NCBI GenBank assembly: GCA_036402155.1 | Contig: DASWTL010000145.1 | Span: 1-5,021 of the forward strand | DNA length: 5,021 bases | From: DASWTL01 sp036402155 | Lineage (GTDB): Bacteria > Bacteroidota > Bacteroidia > Sphingobacteriales > Sphingobacteriaceae | Direction: 5' to 3' | In this document: piece by piece, positions 1 through 5,021 of the stretch | Layout: every line of letters begins with the position of its first letter | How positions within the stretch are numbered: the first letter of the stretch is position 1 | Program-made: the position numbers and the translations under genes | Notes under the pieces: model-generated | Databases searched by the model: none | Told to the model about the DNA's origin: nothing | What the model saw: the letters and a program-made list of their open reading frames with translations, nothing else

Positions 1-164
1 TATCTGAAAGTGACATGAGTGTAGGCGTTATCTCTTATGAAAGTGGATTCATGAACTTATCCAATTTTAATAGGCACTTCAAATCAGTAACCGGTAAAAC
101 TCCATTAGAGTACAGAAAACAGTTCCAGGCTATTCGGCAAGCTGATACGCCTGAGGTATTTTAA
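1..164 (+). CDS. AraC-family transcriptional regulator, C-terminal end (5' end outside window)
   Basis: Reading in the frame that starts at base 3 gives 53 codons, ending in TAA at 162-164. The visible peptide is the second helix-turn-helix of an AraC/XylS DNA-binding domain: 'VISYESGF', then 'LSNFNRHFK', then 'GKTPLEYRK'. This matches the family's usual pattern of a GF turn, an F-x-R-x-F-K recognition helix and a G-x-(S/T)-P-x-x-YR tail. About 12 residues follow the domain, which is normal for the C terminus. The effector-binding N-terminal domain is off the left edge, so the ligand cannot be inferred. The gene converges on the minus-strand catabolic genes and is a plausible local regulator of them, although adjacency is the only evidence. 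The family assignment is firm; the target is unknown. Confidence 0.93.
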   Translation, partial: SESDMSVGVISYESGFMNLSNFNRHFKSVTGKTPLEYRKQFQAIRQADTPEVF

Positions 165-169
165 TATTA
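162..169. other. 8-bp palindrome made of two convergent stop codons
   Basis: TAATATTA is a perfect palindrome. Its left three bases are the TAA stop of the AraC gene, and its right three are the TAA stop of the SDR gene read on the minus strand, with 2 nt between them. There is therefore no intergenic room for a terminator on either strand, so each transcript must end inside, or beyond, the opposite gene. The palindrome is short and AT-only and may be coincidental. Confidence 0.6.
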
Positions 170-955
170 CATCATCACGGCAGACCTGCCCCCGTCAATC
201 AGATAGGTTTGTCCGCCTGCAAAAGCAGCATATCCGCTTGAAAGAAAAACAAACCACCCCCCGATCTCATCAGGAGTACCAAGCCGATTTAATGGATGGG
301 CCTGTTCCGTTTCACGTCTTTTTATTTCAGGATTTGGAAAAGATTCAAAATAGTCGGTTGCTAAACTGGTATCTATGAATCCCGGAGCCACCCCCACAAC
401 TCTTATTGATGGTCCCCATTCTACAGTTAAACTTTGAATTAAAGCCGTTAACCCTTTTTTTGCAATATTATATGGGAAGCTTCCTGGCATTGTATTTATA
501 CTGTGACTTGATGAATTTATTATAATCACTCCGTTTTCGCTTTTATCCAGATAAGGCTTACAAAGTTTTGCCAGATTCCAATGAGATTCCAGGTTAAGAT
601 TCATGTTAAATAACCATTCCTCCTTGCTGCAATGTTCTGCTCCTTTATAAACATTTGCACCCGCGTTAGATGCCAGGATATCAATACCTCCAAAATAGTT
701 CACAACCTGCTTAACAAAGTTTGCCAGCTCTTCAAAACGAGTTACGTCAGCCTGTACATAAAAAGGACGTTTGCCTGACTCCTTTTCAACCGCTCTGAAA
801 AACTCCTCAACATGGTCATGATCAGATGGCTCTAATGCACAGCCCGCAATGTTTGCATTAGCTTTGGCATACATTTTTACGATACCTGCTCCAATACCTG
901 AAGTCACCCCGGTTACAATTACGGTTTTGTTTGATAAATCGATATTAAAAGGCAT
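167..955 (-). CDS. short-chain dehydrogenase/reductase (classical SDR)
   Basis: NAD(P)-dependent oxidoreductase of 262 aa, the usual classical SDR length, with no signal peptide and so cytoplasmic. The Rossmann cofactor motif TGVTSGIG lies at residues 15-22, an acidic D70-V71 follows beta-3, and SNAG is at 96-99. N119 or N121 fits the helix-4 Asn of the tetrad. The catalytic set is S149 with Y162 and K166 (YNIAK), Ser to Tyr spacing being the expected 13. PG at 191-192 and a C-terminal 'YLIDGG' complete the fold. At the end of beta-2 (about A40), where NAD-type enzymes carry Asp, there is Ala followed by L-E, so cofactor preference is unclear. The start is supported by AAGGAAG just upstream. 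It is the last gene of the minus-strand set, 101 nt after the aldo/keto reductase. A role as a sugar or sugar-acid dehydrogenase is inferred from context only. Confidence 0.93.
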   Translation of the reverse strand: MPFNIDLSNKTVIVTGVTSGIGAGIVKMYAKANANIAGCALEPSDHDHVEEFFRAVEKESGKRPFYVQADVTRFEELANFVKQVVNYFGGIDILASNAGANVYKGAEHCSKEEWLFNMNLNLESHWNLAKLCKPYLDKSENGVIIINSSSHSINTMPGSFPYNIAKKGLTALIQSLTVEWGPSIRVVGVAPGFIDTSLATDYFESFPNPEIKRRETEQAHPLNRLGTPDEIGGWFVFLSSGYAAFAGGQTYLIDGGRSAVMM

Positions 956-958
956 ATT

Positions 959-965
959 CTTCCTT
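959..965 (-). promoter_or_regulatory. ribosome binding site of the SDR gene
   Basis: On the minus strand AAGGAAG ends 3 nt before the ATG at 955-953; the GGA core lies about 5 nt upstream. It is the only clear Shine-Dalgarno sequence in front of a gene in this window. The aldolase, propeller and aldo/keto reductase starts have none. This suits independent initiation of the SDR after its spacer. Confidence 0.6.
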
Positions 966-992
966 AAAATGATTATTAATTGTGGTAAAAGT

Positions 993-1010
993 ATTACTAA
1001 AACCAGTAAT
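993..1010. repeat. inverted repeat, 6-bp arms with 6-nt loop
   Basis: ATTACT at 993-998 is the exact reverse complement of AGTAAT at 1005-1010, with AAAACC between them. It lies about 38 nt upstream of the SDR start. It could be an operator half-site pair or a weak hairpin in the leader RNA. Arms this AT-rich arise easily by chance in such a spacer. Confidence 0.35.
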
Positions 1011-1041
1011 TAACACTTCGAAAATATTTATCCATGCAAAA

Positions 1042-1056
1042 ACATTAAAGTAATGT
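1042..1056. repeat. inverted repeat abutting the aldo/keto reductase stop codon
   Basis: ACATTA at 1042-1047 pairs exactly with TAATGT at 1051-1056 around a 3-nt AAG centre. On the minus strand it begins at the base immediately after the TAG stop (1059-1057). With a 3-nt loop, an AT-rich stem and no following T-run, it is a poor intrinsic terminator. A 15-bp symmetric element of this kind is better suited to a dimeric regulator, if it works at all. Confidence 0.4.
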
Positions 1057-1950
1057 CTATGTATTTTCAAGTTCTTTAAATAATTCAGATGAGTAATATG
1101 AACAGGCGTCAAAGGCCTGATCCAGGTGGGCAATGGTACGTCCTCCGATAAGTACCGACGTAACATCTGGCTGATGGATAGCCCAGGCCAGGGCCAGATG
1201 CGTCGCAGAGTATCCGGTTCGGGCAGCAACCTCCAGCAATTTTGCCAGTCGCTTTTGCGCCAGGTCATTAAAATAAATATCCTGATGAGCGGGCATAAGG
1301 GCAAACCGCGAGCCCTCCTCTATGCCATGTTGGTGTTTGCCGGTGAGAAACCCGGCGCCAAGGGGACTAAAGGTAATTATATTAATATCGTTTTCTTTAC
1401 AGATCAGTATAAGATCATCAGTAACATCACTAACGGCGAGGTTGTGATTATTCTGAATAAACTTCATCCCGGTCAGGCGGCCCTCTTTTTGGATTACCAG
1501 TGCATCGGCAAGCTGAGTAGAATTAAAGTTGCTTACCCCCAGCGCTTTTACTTTTCCTTCTTTCACCAGGCTGTCCAGAACCGCCCAGGGCTCAGGCGAC
1601 TGCAGGCTTTCATCCCACCGGTGTAAGTATAGTACATCCAGCGCTTCTGTCTGAAGCCTGTTCAAACTATGTTCTACTGATAACCTTAAAGCAGAAGGCT
1701 CAAAAGATGGCAGGACTTTGGTTGCCATTATAACGGACTTTTCAGTCGGATTCCGGTCCTTCATCCAGGCGCCTACAATTTGCTCTGATGCTCCCCCGCC
1801 GTAAGCTGCTGCAGTATCAAAAAAGTTAATCCCCTTCGAAAATGCATAATCCATGATGGCAAAGGAGGTTTTCTGATCAATCTCTCTTCCAAAGGTTACA
1901 CAGCCTAAGCCCAGCCGGCTGATAGCATTCCCGGGTTGGTTTTGTTCCAT
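1057..1950 (-). CDS. aldo/keto reductase
   Basis: NADPH-dependent (beta/alpha)8-barrel oxidoreductase of 297 aa, within the usual 290-330 range, cytoplasmic. The catalytic tetrad is intact: D45 (FFDTA), Y50 (AAAYGGG), K78 (ATKV) and H110 (YLHRWD). GVSNF at 138-142 is the family signature. SPLGAGFLTG at 195-204 and IGGR at 268-271 form the cofactor-binding side of the barrel. The residue that normally follows the strand-6 Gln as Tyr in 'QxxYN' is His here (QNNHN, 166-170), a modest variation. The ATG shares its A with the TAA of the upstream propeller gene (TAATG) and has no Shine-Dalgarno sequence, so translation is probably coupled. GC content, counted by hand, is about 48% against about 41% in the SDR gene. 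Reduction of a sugar-derived aldehyde or ketone is inferred from neighbours. The specific substrate is unknown. Confidence 0.95.
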   Translation of the reverse strand: MEQNQPGNAISRLGLGCVTFGREIDQKTSFAIMDYAFSKGINFFDTAAAYGGGASEQIVGAWMKDRNPTEKSVIMATKVLPSFEPSALRLSVEHSLNRLQTEALDVLYLHRWDESLQSPEPWAVLDSLVKEGKVKALGVSNFNSTQLADALVIQKEGRLTGMKFIQNNHNLAVSDVTDDLILICKENDINIITFSPLGAGFLTGKHQHGIEEGSRFALMPAHQDIYFNDLAQKRLAKLLEVAARTGYSATHLALAWAIHQPDVTSVLIGGRTIAHLDQAFDACSYYSSELFKELENT

Positions 1951-1952
1951 TA
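1948..1952 (-). other. stop/start overlap (TAATG) coupling two genes
   Basis: On the minus strand the propeller gene's TAA (1952-1950) and the aldo/keto reductase ATG (1950-1948) share one A. No purine-rich ribosome binding site precedes this ATG. Termination-reinitiation is therefore the likely route to translation of the reductase, tying a cytoplasmic enzyme to the output of an exported protein. Confidence 0.8.
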
Positions 1953-3923
1953 GTTAACCCAATATGAATATAAATTACCTCCGGTTAGATGAAATCGTAA
2001 CTTTATTTTCTTTCCGCTTAAACGTGTCAGATCGGCTCCATTTTTCCATGAAACCGTTCTAGCGAACTGATCGTCATATATGGCCTTTGAATCAGCGACA
2101 GTGAACCCTTCCACAGGACTACCGGCCTCATCAAGTATTTCCACTTTAAGACTGCCGCCTTTTTTAAGTTTTGTATTTACATATAATTGGTTACCACTAA
2201 TAAAAACAGGTTTTGTAGTTATAGTTCCGGTATCGTCTCCTCCATTATGAAGAGAAACAAAGCCATCGCGTCGCCATGTGGCTTTTGCTATGCGCGCATA
2301 CTGAACCTGATCAGGAGTACTGCCACCATGAGGGAGATTCATAGCGCCGTAATACATACTCATTTCTTTATCAGAAACCTGTAAAGTAGTGGCGTTATAA
2401 ATAGTACCATCATCCCATGAACCAGCCGCTCCTAAAGGAATAAGTGGTTCCCGATTAGACCGACTCCAATGCTTCAGATCGCGTGAAGCAGCAAGCTGGG
2501 GTTGTATCTTACCGTCACCAGTAACTGCAAATTCCCCGGTATTGTAGGTATTGATATCAAAAGCCCACGGCGTCCCTATATAAACGCTTTCATATGGATA
2601 CACAGGCATTCCATAGATATTCGATTCAATACCACCTTTTGACATAACCAGCATATCATCATAGTGGTCGCCCTCTACCGCTATTGTCCATAACGAACCG
2701 GGAGCTTCGGGCGCCGTCCAGTTTATAAAATCTTTGCTTACCGAAATGAAGGCGGCACGATCATTTTTTCCGGAGGTTACGCTGGTATTACTGATAAGCA
2801 TCCGCTGTTTTGTTGACGCAATAAACAGGCCTTTCTCTTTATCATATGCTACATTTGATACATCCCCGTAAGGCAAAACGGGATTTCCGGGATGTTCTGT
2901 CCATGTAAATCCGTCTGGCGAAAAATGCACTCCATACCCAAACTTCTTTCCACCTTCGAAGGTCATGAGCTTATATCTTTTGGATGCATCCTTATCAAAG
3001 GGGTCATAGATGAGCGTACCTCCTCCTATTTTGCAAATATTATTCTCTTTGCTTCCGTTAAACTCAATAACACCAAGGTTTGGTTTTGTCCACTTAATAC
3101 CATCTTTACTGGTTGCATAGCATAAAAAATATTTTTCATCTATGTAGCTTGTATACCACATCCGGTAACCGCTGCCGGCAGGCTCATCTTTCAACACCGT
3201 GCCGTAAATGTAAACTGAATTACCCTCCCAGGGTTCTGTCGGGTTAATCAGCGGTTTAGATTTTTGTCCGGGATGAACTACCCGCTGTATATCAACTAAC
3301 CGCTCAATCCGGTAATTATCTGCAAAGATCTCTCTTACACCACTTTTTAGTTGAGGATCATAGTTTGTTTCATATTGCATGGTGATATCATCCCAAAAAG
3401 AAAGTCCGGTATCCACTTTCCCGGTAGTCACAGAAACTGTAGCATGAGTTGATTTATCCGGCGCCACCAGGTCAATTGTTTGCTGCTTCCATTCGGGACT
3501 GAAATCGGGAGTAACTGTTTTTCTACCAATAATCACATTGTTTTGATCCCAGAATTCCATATTAAAAGTTGCCGCCTTACCACTTTTGGATTTTACCCAT
3601 GCAGAAGCTGAATACTTAGTGCCGGGATTTACTATTCGTTTTTCGCTTCGGATTGAAACGCTGTTGACAGTTGATGTATCCGAGATACGAAGCGATTTGT
3701 CGTCTTTTCGCTGTGAATGCCTTTCTGCCGCAGAACTGGTTGCTGTCTGCAAACCCATTCCGGTTGTCCATCTCAACGGGCGCTGCTGTGGATCCCGCGA
3801 CATAAAATCACCATTTGCTATCATATTATTATCGGGTACAAAAACCTGTGTATAGCCCTCGGAGCAGAAGAAAACTGAGAGCAGAAACAGTAGCTTTACC
3901 TGTAAGTTACGTTTTATGATCAT
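1950..3923 (-). CDS. secreted CBM-like plus beta-propeller glycosidase-type protein
   Basis: 657 aa. Residues 1-26 are a Sec signal peptide: a basic start, a hydrophobic core 'LLFLLSVFF', and likely cleavage after 'GYTQ'. Residues about 31-184 resemble a carbohydrate-binding beta-sandwich of the CBM4/9 type: 'NNMIANGDF', 'YSASAWVKSKSG', then 'GLSFWDDI'. Residues about 197-550 form a five-bladed propeller like the GH32/43/68 superfamily. They include 'PWEG' (231-234), 'YRMWYT', and four S-x-D-x-x-x-W-like blade motifs with Trp at 278, 341, 402 and 486. A closing 'GSWDDGTIYN' (501-510) and 'MYYGAMNLPHGG' follow. Residues about 560-657 are a small beta-domain ending 'LRFHLTGGNLYSYWVN'. I cannot pick catalytic acids with confidence or name a CAZy family. 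It is probably periplasmic or surface-exposed and acts on an extracellular glycan or glycoside. It starts 27 nt after the aldolase stop with no clear Shine-Dalgarno sequence. The architecture is well supported; the activity is unproven. Confidence 0.85.
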   Translation of the reverse strand: MIIKRNLQVKLLFLLSVFFCSEGYTQVFVPDNNMIANGDFMSRDPQQRPLRWTTGMGLQTATSSAAERHSQRKDDKSLRISDTSTVNSVSIRSEKRIVNPGTKYSASAWVKSKSGKAATFNMEFWDQNNVIIGRKTVTPDFSPEWKQQTIDLVAPDKSTHATVSVTTGKVDTGLSFWDDITMQYETNYDPQLKSGVREIFADNYRIERLVDIQRVVHPGQKSKPLINPTEPWEGNSVYIYGTVLKDEPAGSGYRMWYTSYIDEKYFLCYATSKDGIKWTKPNLGVIEFNGSKENNICKIGGGTLIYDPFDKDASKRYKLMTFEGGKKFGYGVHFSPDGFTWTEHPGNPVLPYGDVSNVAYDKEKGLFIASTKQRMLISNTSVTSGKNDRAAFISVSKDFINWTAPEAPGSLWTIAVEGDHYDDMLVMSKGGIESNIYGMPVYPYESVYIGTPWAFDINTYNTGEFAVTGDGKIQPQLAASRDLKHWSRSNREPLIPLGAAGSWDDGTIYNATTLQVSDKEMSMYYGAMNLPHGGSTPDQVQYARIAKATWRRDGFVSLHNGGDDTGTITTKPVFISGNQLYVNTKLKKGGSLKVEILDEAGSPVEGFTVADSKAIYDDQFARTVSWKNGADLTRLSGKKIKLRFHLTGGNLYSYWVN

Positions 3924-3950
3924 ATTACTGGATATTATCTTTGTTAAATT

Positions 3951-4883
3951 CTATATCTCAAAAAACTCGGGGAGAAGATCTTTACAAATGATCTTTAGCC
4001 GTTTCACCTCGCTACCATCTATCGACTGATAAGGCCAGCGCAAACGTGTATTCTCAAAACCCCACCCCCCAATAGCCGCCAAAAGCTTATCCACAGCCTG
4101 ATCTGAATACCCCCTTTGGGTTATATAAGGAATAATGTGTATATTTATAAATAGCTGTATACGTTTTTCAAGCTCAAGGGCACTTTCAATATCAGTCTTC
4201 ATACTTCCATACCATTTCTGAGCTGCTTTTGGATTCAGGCATGCCACATTAGAATAAGATCCGTGAGCACCCAGAGTTATCCCTGTGGCCAGACGGTGTC
4301 CGGGCGTAAACAAGGAAAGCTTTGGATTTAGTTCTTTCATCTTTTTAAACCAGCTATCGTCACCTCCACCTACCTTACATCCCACCATTTTTATATTTCC
4401 GTTTTGTATTTCAGCAAAATTCTCGGGCAGCAATTTCTTTTTTGCATGCCCGGGGTTGTATAAAACCAAACCAATTTCCCCGGCCACTTCAGACATTCTC
4501 TCGAGAAAGGCAATTATGTCGTTGACAGATGGCGGATACCAGTCGGGCAGAACAACCTGAACAGCTCCGGGCTTTAAAGACAGGACACGCTTTAACCGTT
4601 CAAGCGAGATTTTCGGACTCATATGACTACATCCGATTTGGAAGGGCATATTCGCTGCAACACATTTATCAGCCAGCAAACTGCTGATCTTATCAAACTC
4701 ATCTTCTGTTTGATTGTAAAATTCGCCGGCTGTACCGTTAGAATATAAGCCATTAACACCTGCAGCGATAAGAATATCAATTTCATCGCCTAACTTCTCA
4801 AAGTTTATGCTGTCATCTTTATTTATCGGCAATAATGGGATAGCCCAGGTACCATAAATCTGCTGACTGGTTAATGGATCCAT
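3951..4883 (-). CDS. dihydrodipicolinate synthase / N-acetylneuraminate lyase family aldolase (not DapA)
   Basis: Class I (Schiff-base) aldolase-type TIM barrel of 310 aa, a typical family length, cytoplasmic. The Schiff-base lysine is K170 (MVGCK), and the catalytic Tyr is Y142 in 'LVLYNPG'. The pyruvate-binding loop is GTAGE at 50-54 instead of the usual G-T/S-T-G-E. Aligned by eye to E. coli DapA, T45 becomes A52, the Y107 relay becomes W115 (LPDWYPPS) and the semialdehyde-binding R138 becomes A147. Loss of the Arg argues against lysine synthesis. A sugar-acid lyase or dehydratase using a 2-keto-3-deoxy acid, or a neuraminate-type substrate, fits better, and the catabolic neighbours agree. 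It begins 8 nt after the preceding partial gene's stop and lies 27 nt ahead of the secreted propeller gene. The fold is firm; the substrate is not known. Confidence 0.92.
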   Translation of the reverse strand: MDPLTSQQIYGTWAIPLLPINKDDSINFEKLGDEIDILIAAGVNGLYSNGTAGEFYNQTEDEFDKISSLLADKCVAANMPFQIGCSHMSPKISLERLKRVLSLKPGAVQVVLPDWYPPSVNDIIAFLERMSEVAGEIGLVLYNPGHAKKKLLPENFAEIQNGNIKMVGCKVGGGDDSWFKKMKELNPKLSLFTPGHRLATGITLGAHGSYSNVACLNPKAAQKWYGSMKTDIESALELEKRIQLFINIHIIPYITQRGYSDQAVDKLLAAIGGWGFENTRLRWPYQSIDGSEVKRLKIICKDLLPEFFEI

Positions 4884-4891
4884 ATTGACAC

Positions 4892-5020
4892 TTAGTTTAT
4901 ACGGTCTATCAGCATAATCTGACTGGTGAATGATTCTTTTACCGGCCAGTTAATTCCGATGTTCATCAGAAAATCACCTAAGTAAACCGTCCCATTGTCT
5001 TTAGGATCCCCTGCCTTTTT
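4892..5020 (-). CDS. C-terminal end of an unrecognised protein (5' end outside window)
   Basis: An open minus-strand frame enters from the right edge and runs 42 codons to TAA at 4894-4892. The peptide begins 'KKAGDPKDNGTVYLGDF' and ends 'QIMLIDRIN'. I do not recognise a family from this tail, and its composition gives no membrane segment. Its reality is supported by position: it stops 8 nt before the aldolase ATG, on the same strand and in the same tight spacing as the rest of the operon. The other minus-strand frame checked has stops within the first 20 bases. The tail is probably the upstream operon member, and its identity needs sequence beyond the window. Confidence 0.6.
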   Translation of the reverse strand, partial: KKAGDPKDNGTVYLGDFLMNIGINWPVKESFTSQIMLIDRIN

Positions 5021-5021
5021 A

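Larger units (their letters stand above)
956..1056. other. AT-rich intergenic spacer between aldo/keto reductase and SDR genes
   Basis: This 101-nt non-coding gap is markedly more AT-rich than the flanking genes and is the only sizeable gap in the window. It holds two perfect 6-bp dyads, described separately, and the SDR ribosome binding site. I looked on the minus strand for the Bacteroidota promoter pattern (TTTG, then TAnnTTTG about 19-21 nt on). Near-matches to the -7 element exist (TATTTTCG and TACTTTTA), but neither has a properly spaced upstream TTTG, so no promoter is called. No GC-rich hairpin followed by a T-run is present. Confidence 0.55.

Noticed and set aside
179..190. GGCAG-AC-CTGCC hairpin as a terminator near the convergent gene ends
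   Set aside because: It lies inside the SDR coding sequence, has only a 2-nt loop and is not followed by a T-run on either strand.
945..1304. 119-codon minus-strand open frame spanning the spacer and the 3' part of the reductase gene
   Set aside because: It is out of frame with the reductase, overlaps the SDR start and has a low-quality translation without recognisable motifs.
1126..1626. 166-codon plus-strand open frame inside the aldo/keto reductase gene
   Set aside because: It is antisense to a gene with an intact catalytic tetrad, its translation shows no family motif, and its length is explained by the codon composition of the real gene.
3846..3923. Lipoprotein signal at Cys20 of the propeller protein
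   Set aside because: The residues before the Cys are V-F-F, not a small-residue lipobox, and a standard cleavage site after 'YTQ' fits better.
3951..4883. Calling the aldolase dapA (4-hydroxy-tetrahydrodipicolinate synthase)
   Set aside because: The aspartate-semialdehyde-binding Arg is replaced by Ala (A147) and the relay Tyr by Trp (W115), and the neighbours are catabolic, not lysine-biosynthetic.
4922..4950. ACTGG...CCAGT inverted repeat as a regulatory site ahead of the aldolase
   Set aside because: The arms are only 5 bp, are 19 nt apart and lie inside the coding frame of the upstream gene tail.
1..5021. CRISPR arrays, tRNA/rRNA genes, insertion-sequence ends or attachment sites
   Set aside because: No regularly spaced repeats, cloverleaf-like segments, transposase-like frames or long terminal repeats were seen; the window is nearly all coding.

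Overview
The window looks like a carbohydrate or sugar-acid utilisation locus from a Bacteroidota bacterium, perhaps of the Sphingobacteriales/Chitinophagaceae type. This is inferred from three things. The DNA is AT-leaning (about 41% GC in the SDR gene and 48% in the aldo/keto reductase gene, counted by hand). Most starts lack a clear Shine-Dalgarno sequence. The protein styles also fit: an AraC tail with the 'SNFNRHFK' motif and a Sec signal ending in '..YTQ'. No species can be named.

Layout from left to right. Bases 1-164 (+) are the 3' end of an AraC-family regulator. Everything else reads on the minus strand, so the order of transcription runs from right to left: the 3' end of an unrecognised gene (5020-4892), a dihydrodipicolinate synthase/N-acetylneuraminate lyase-family aldolase (4883-3951), a secreted protein with an N-terminal carbohydrate-binding-like sandwich and a glycosidase-type beta-propeller (3923-1950), an aldo/keto reductase (1950-1057), and a short-chain dehydrogenase/reductase (955-167). 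The first four are packed with gaps of 8 nt, 27 nt and a 1-nt stop/start overlap, so they are almost certainly one operon. The SDR follows after a 101-nt AT-rich spacer that holds two small perfect dyads and has its own good ribosome binding site, so it may be read through or separately controlled. The AraC and SDR genes converge with only 2 nt between their stop codons.

Inferred joint role: the secreted propeller protein binds or cleaves an extracellular glycan. The released sugar is then oxidised and reduced in the cytoplasm by the two oxidoreductases, and a 2-keto-sugar-acid intermediate is split or dehydrated by the aldolase. The substrate is not readable from the sequence. The two least ordinary items are the aldolase, whose DapA-diagnostic residues are replaced, and the propeller protein, which I cannot place in a characterised glycosidase family. 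No RNA genes, mobile elements, CRISPR arrays or convincing intrinsic terminators were seen.
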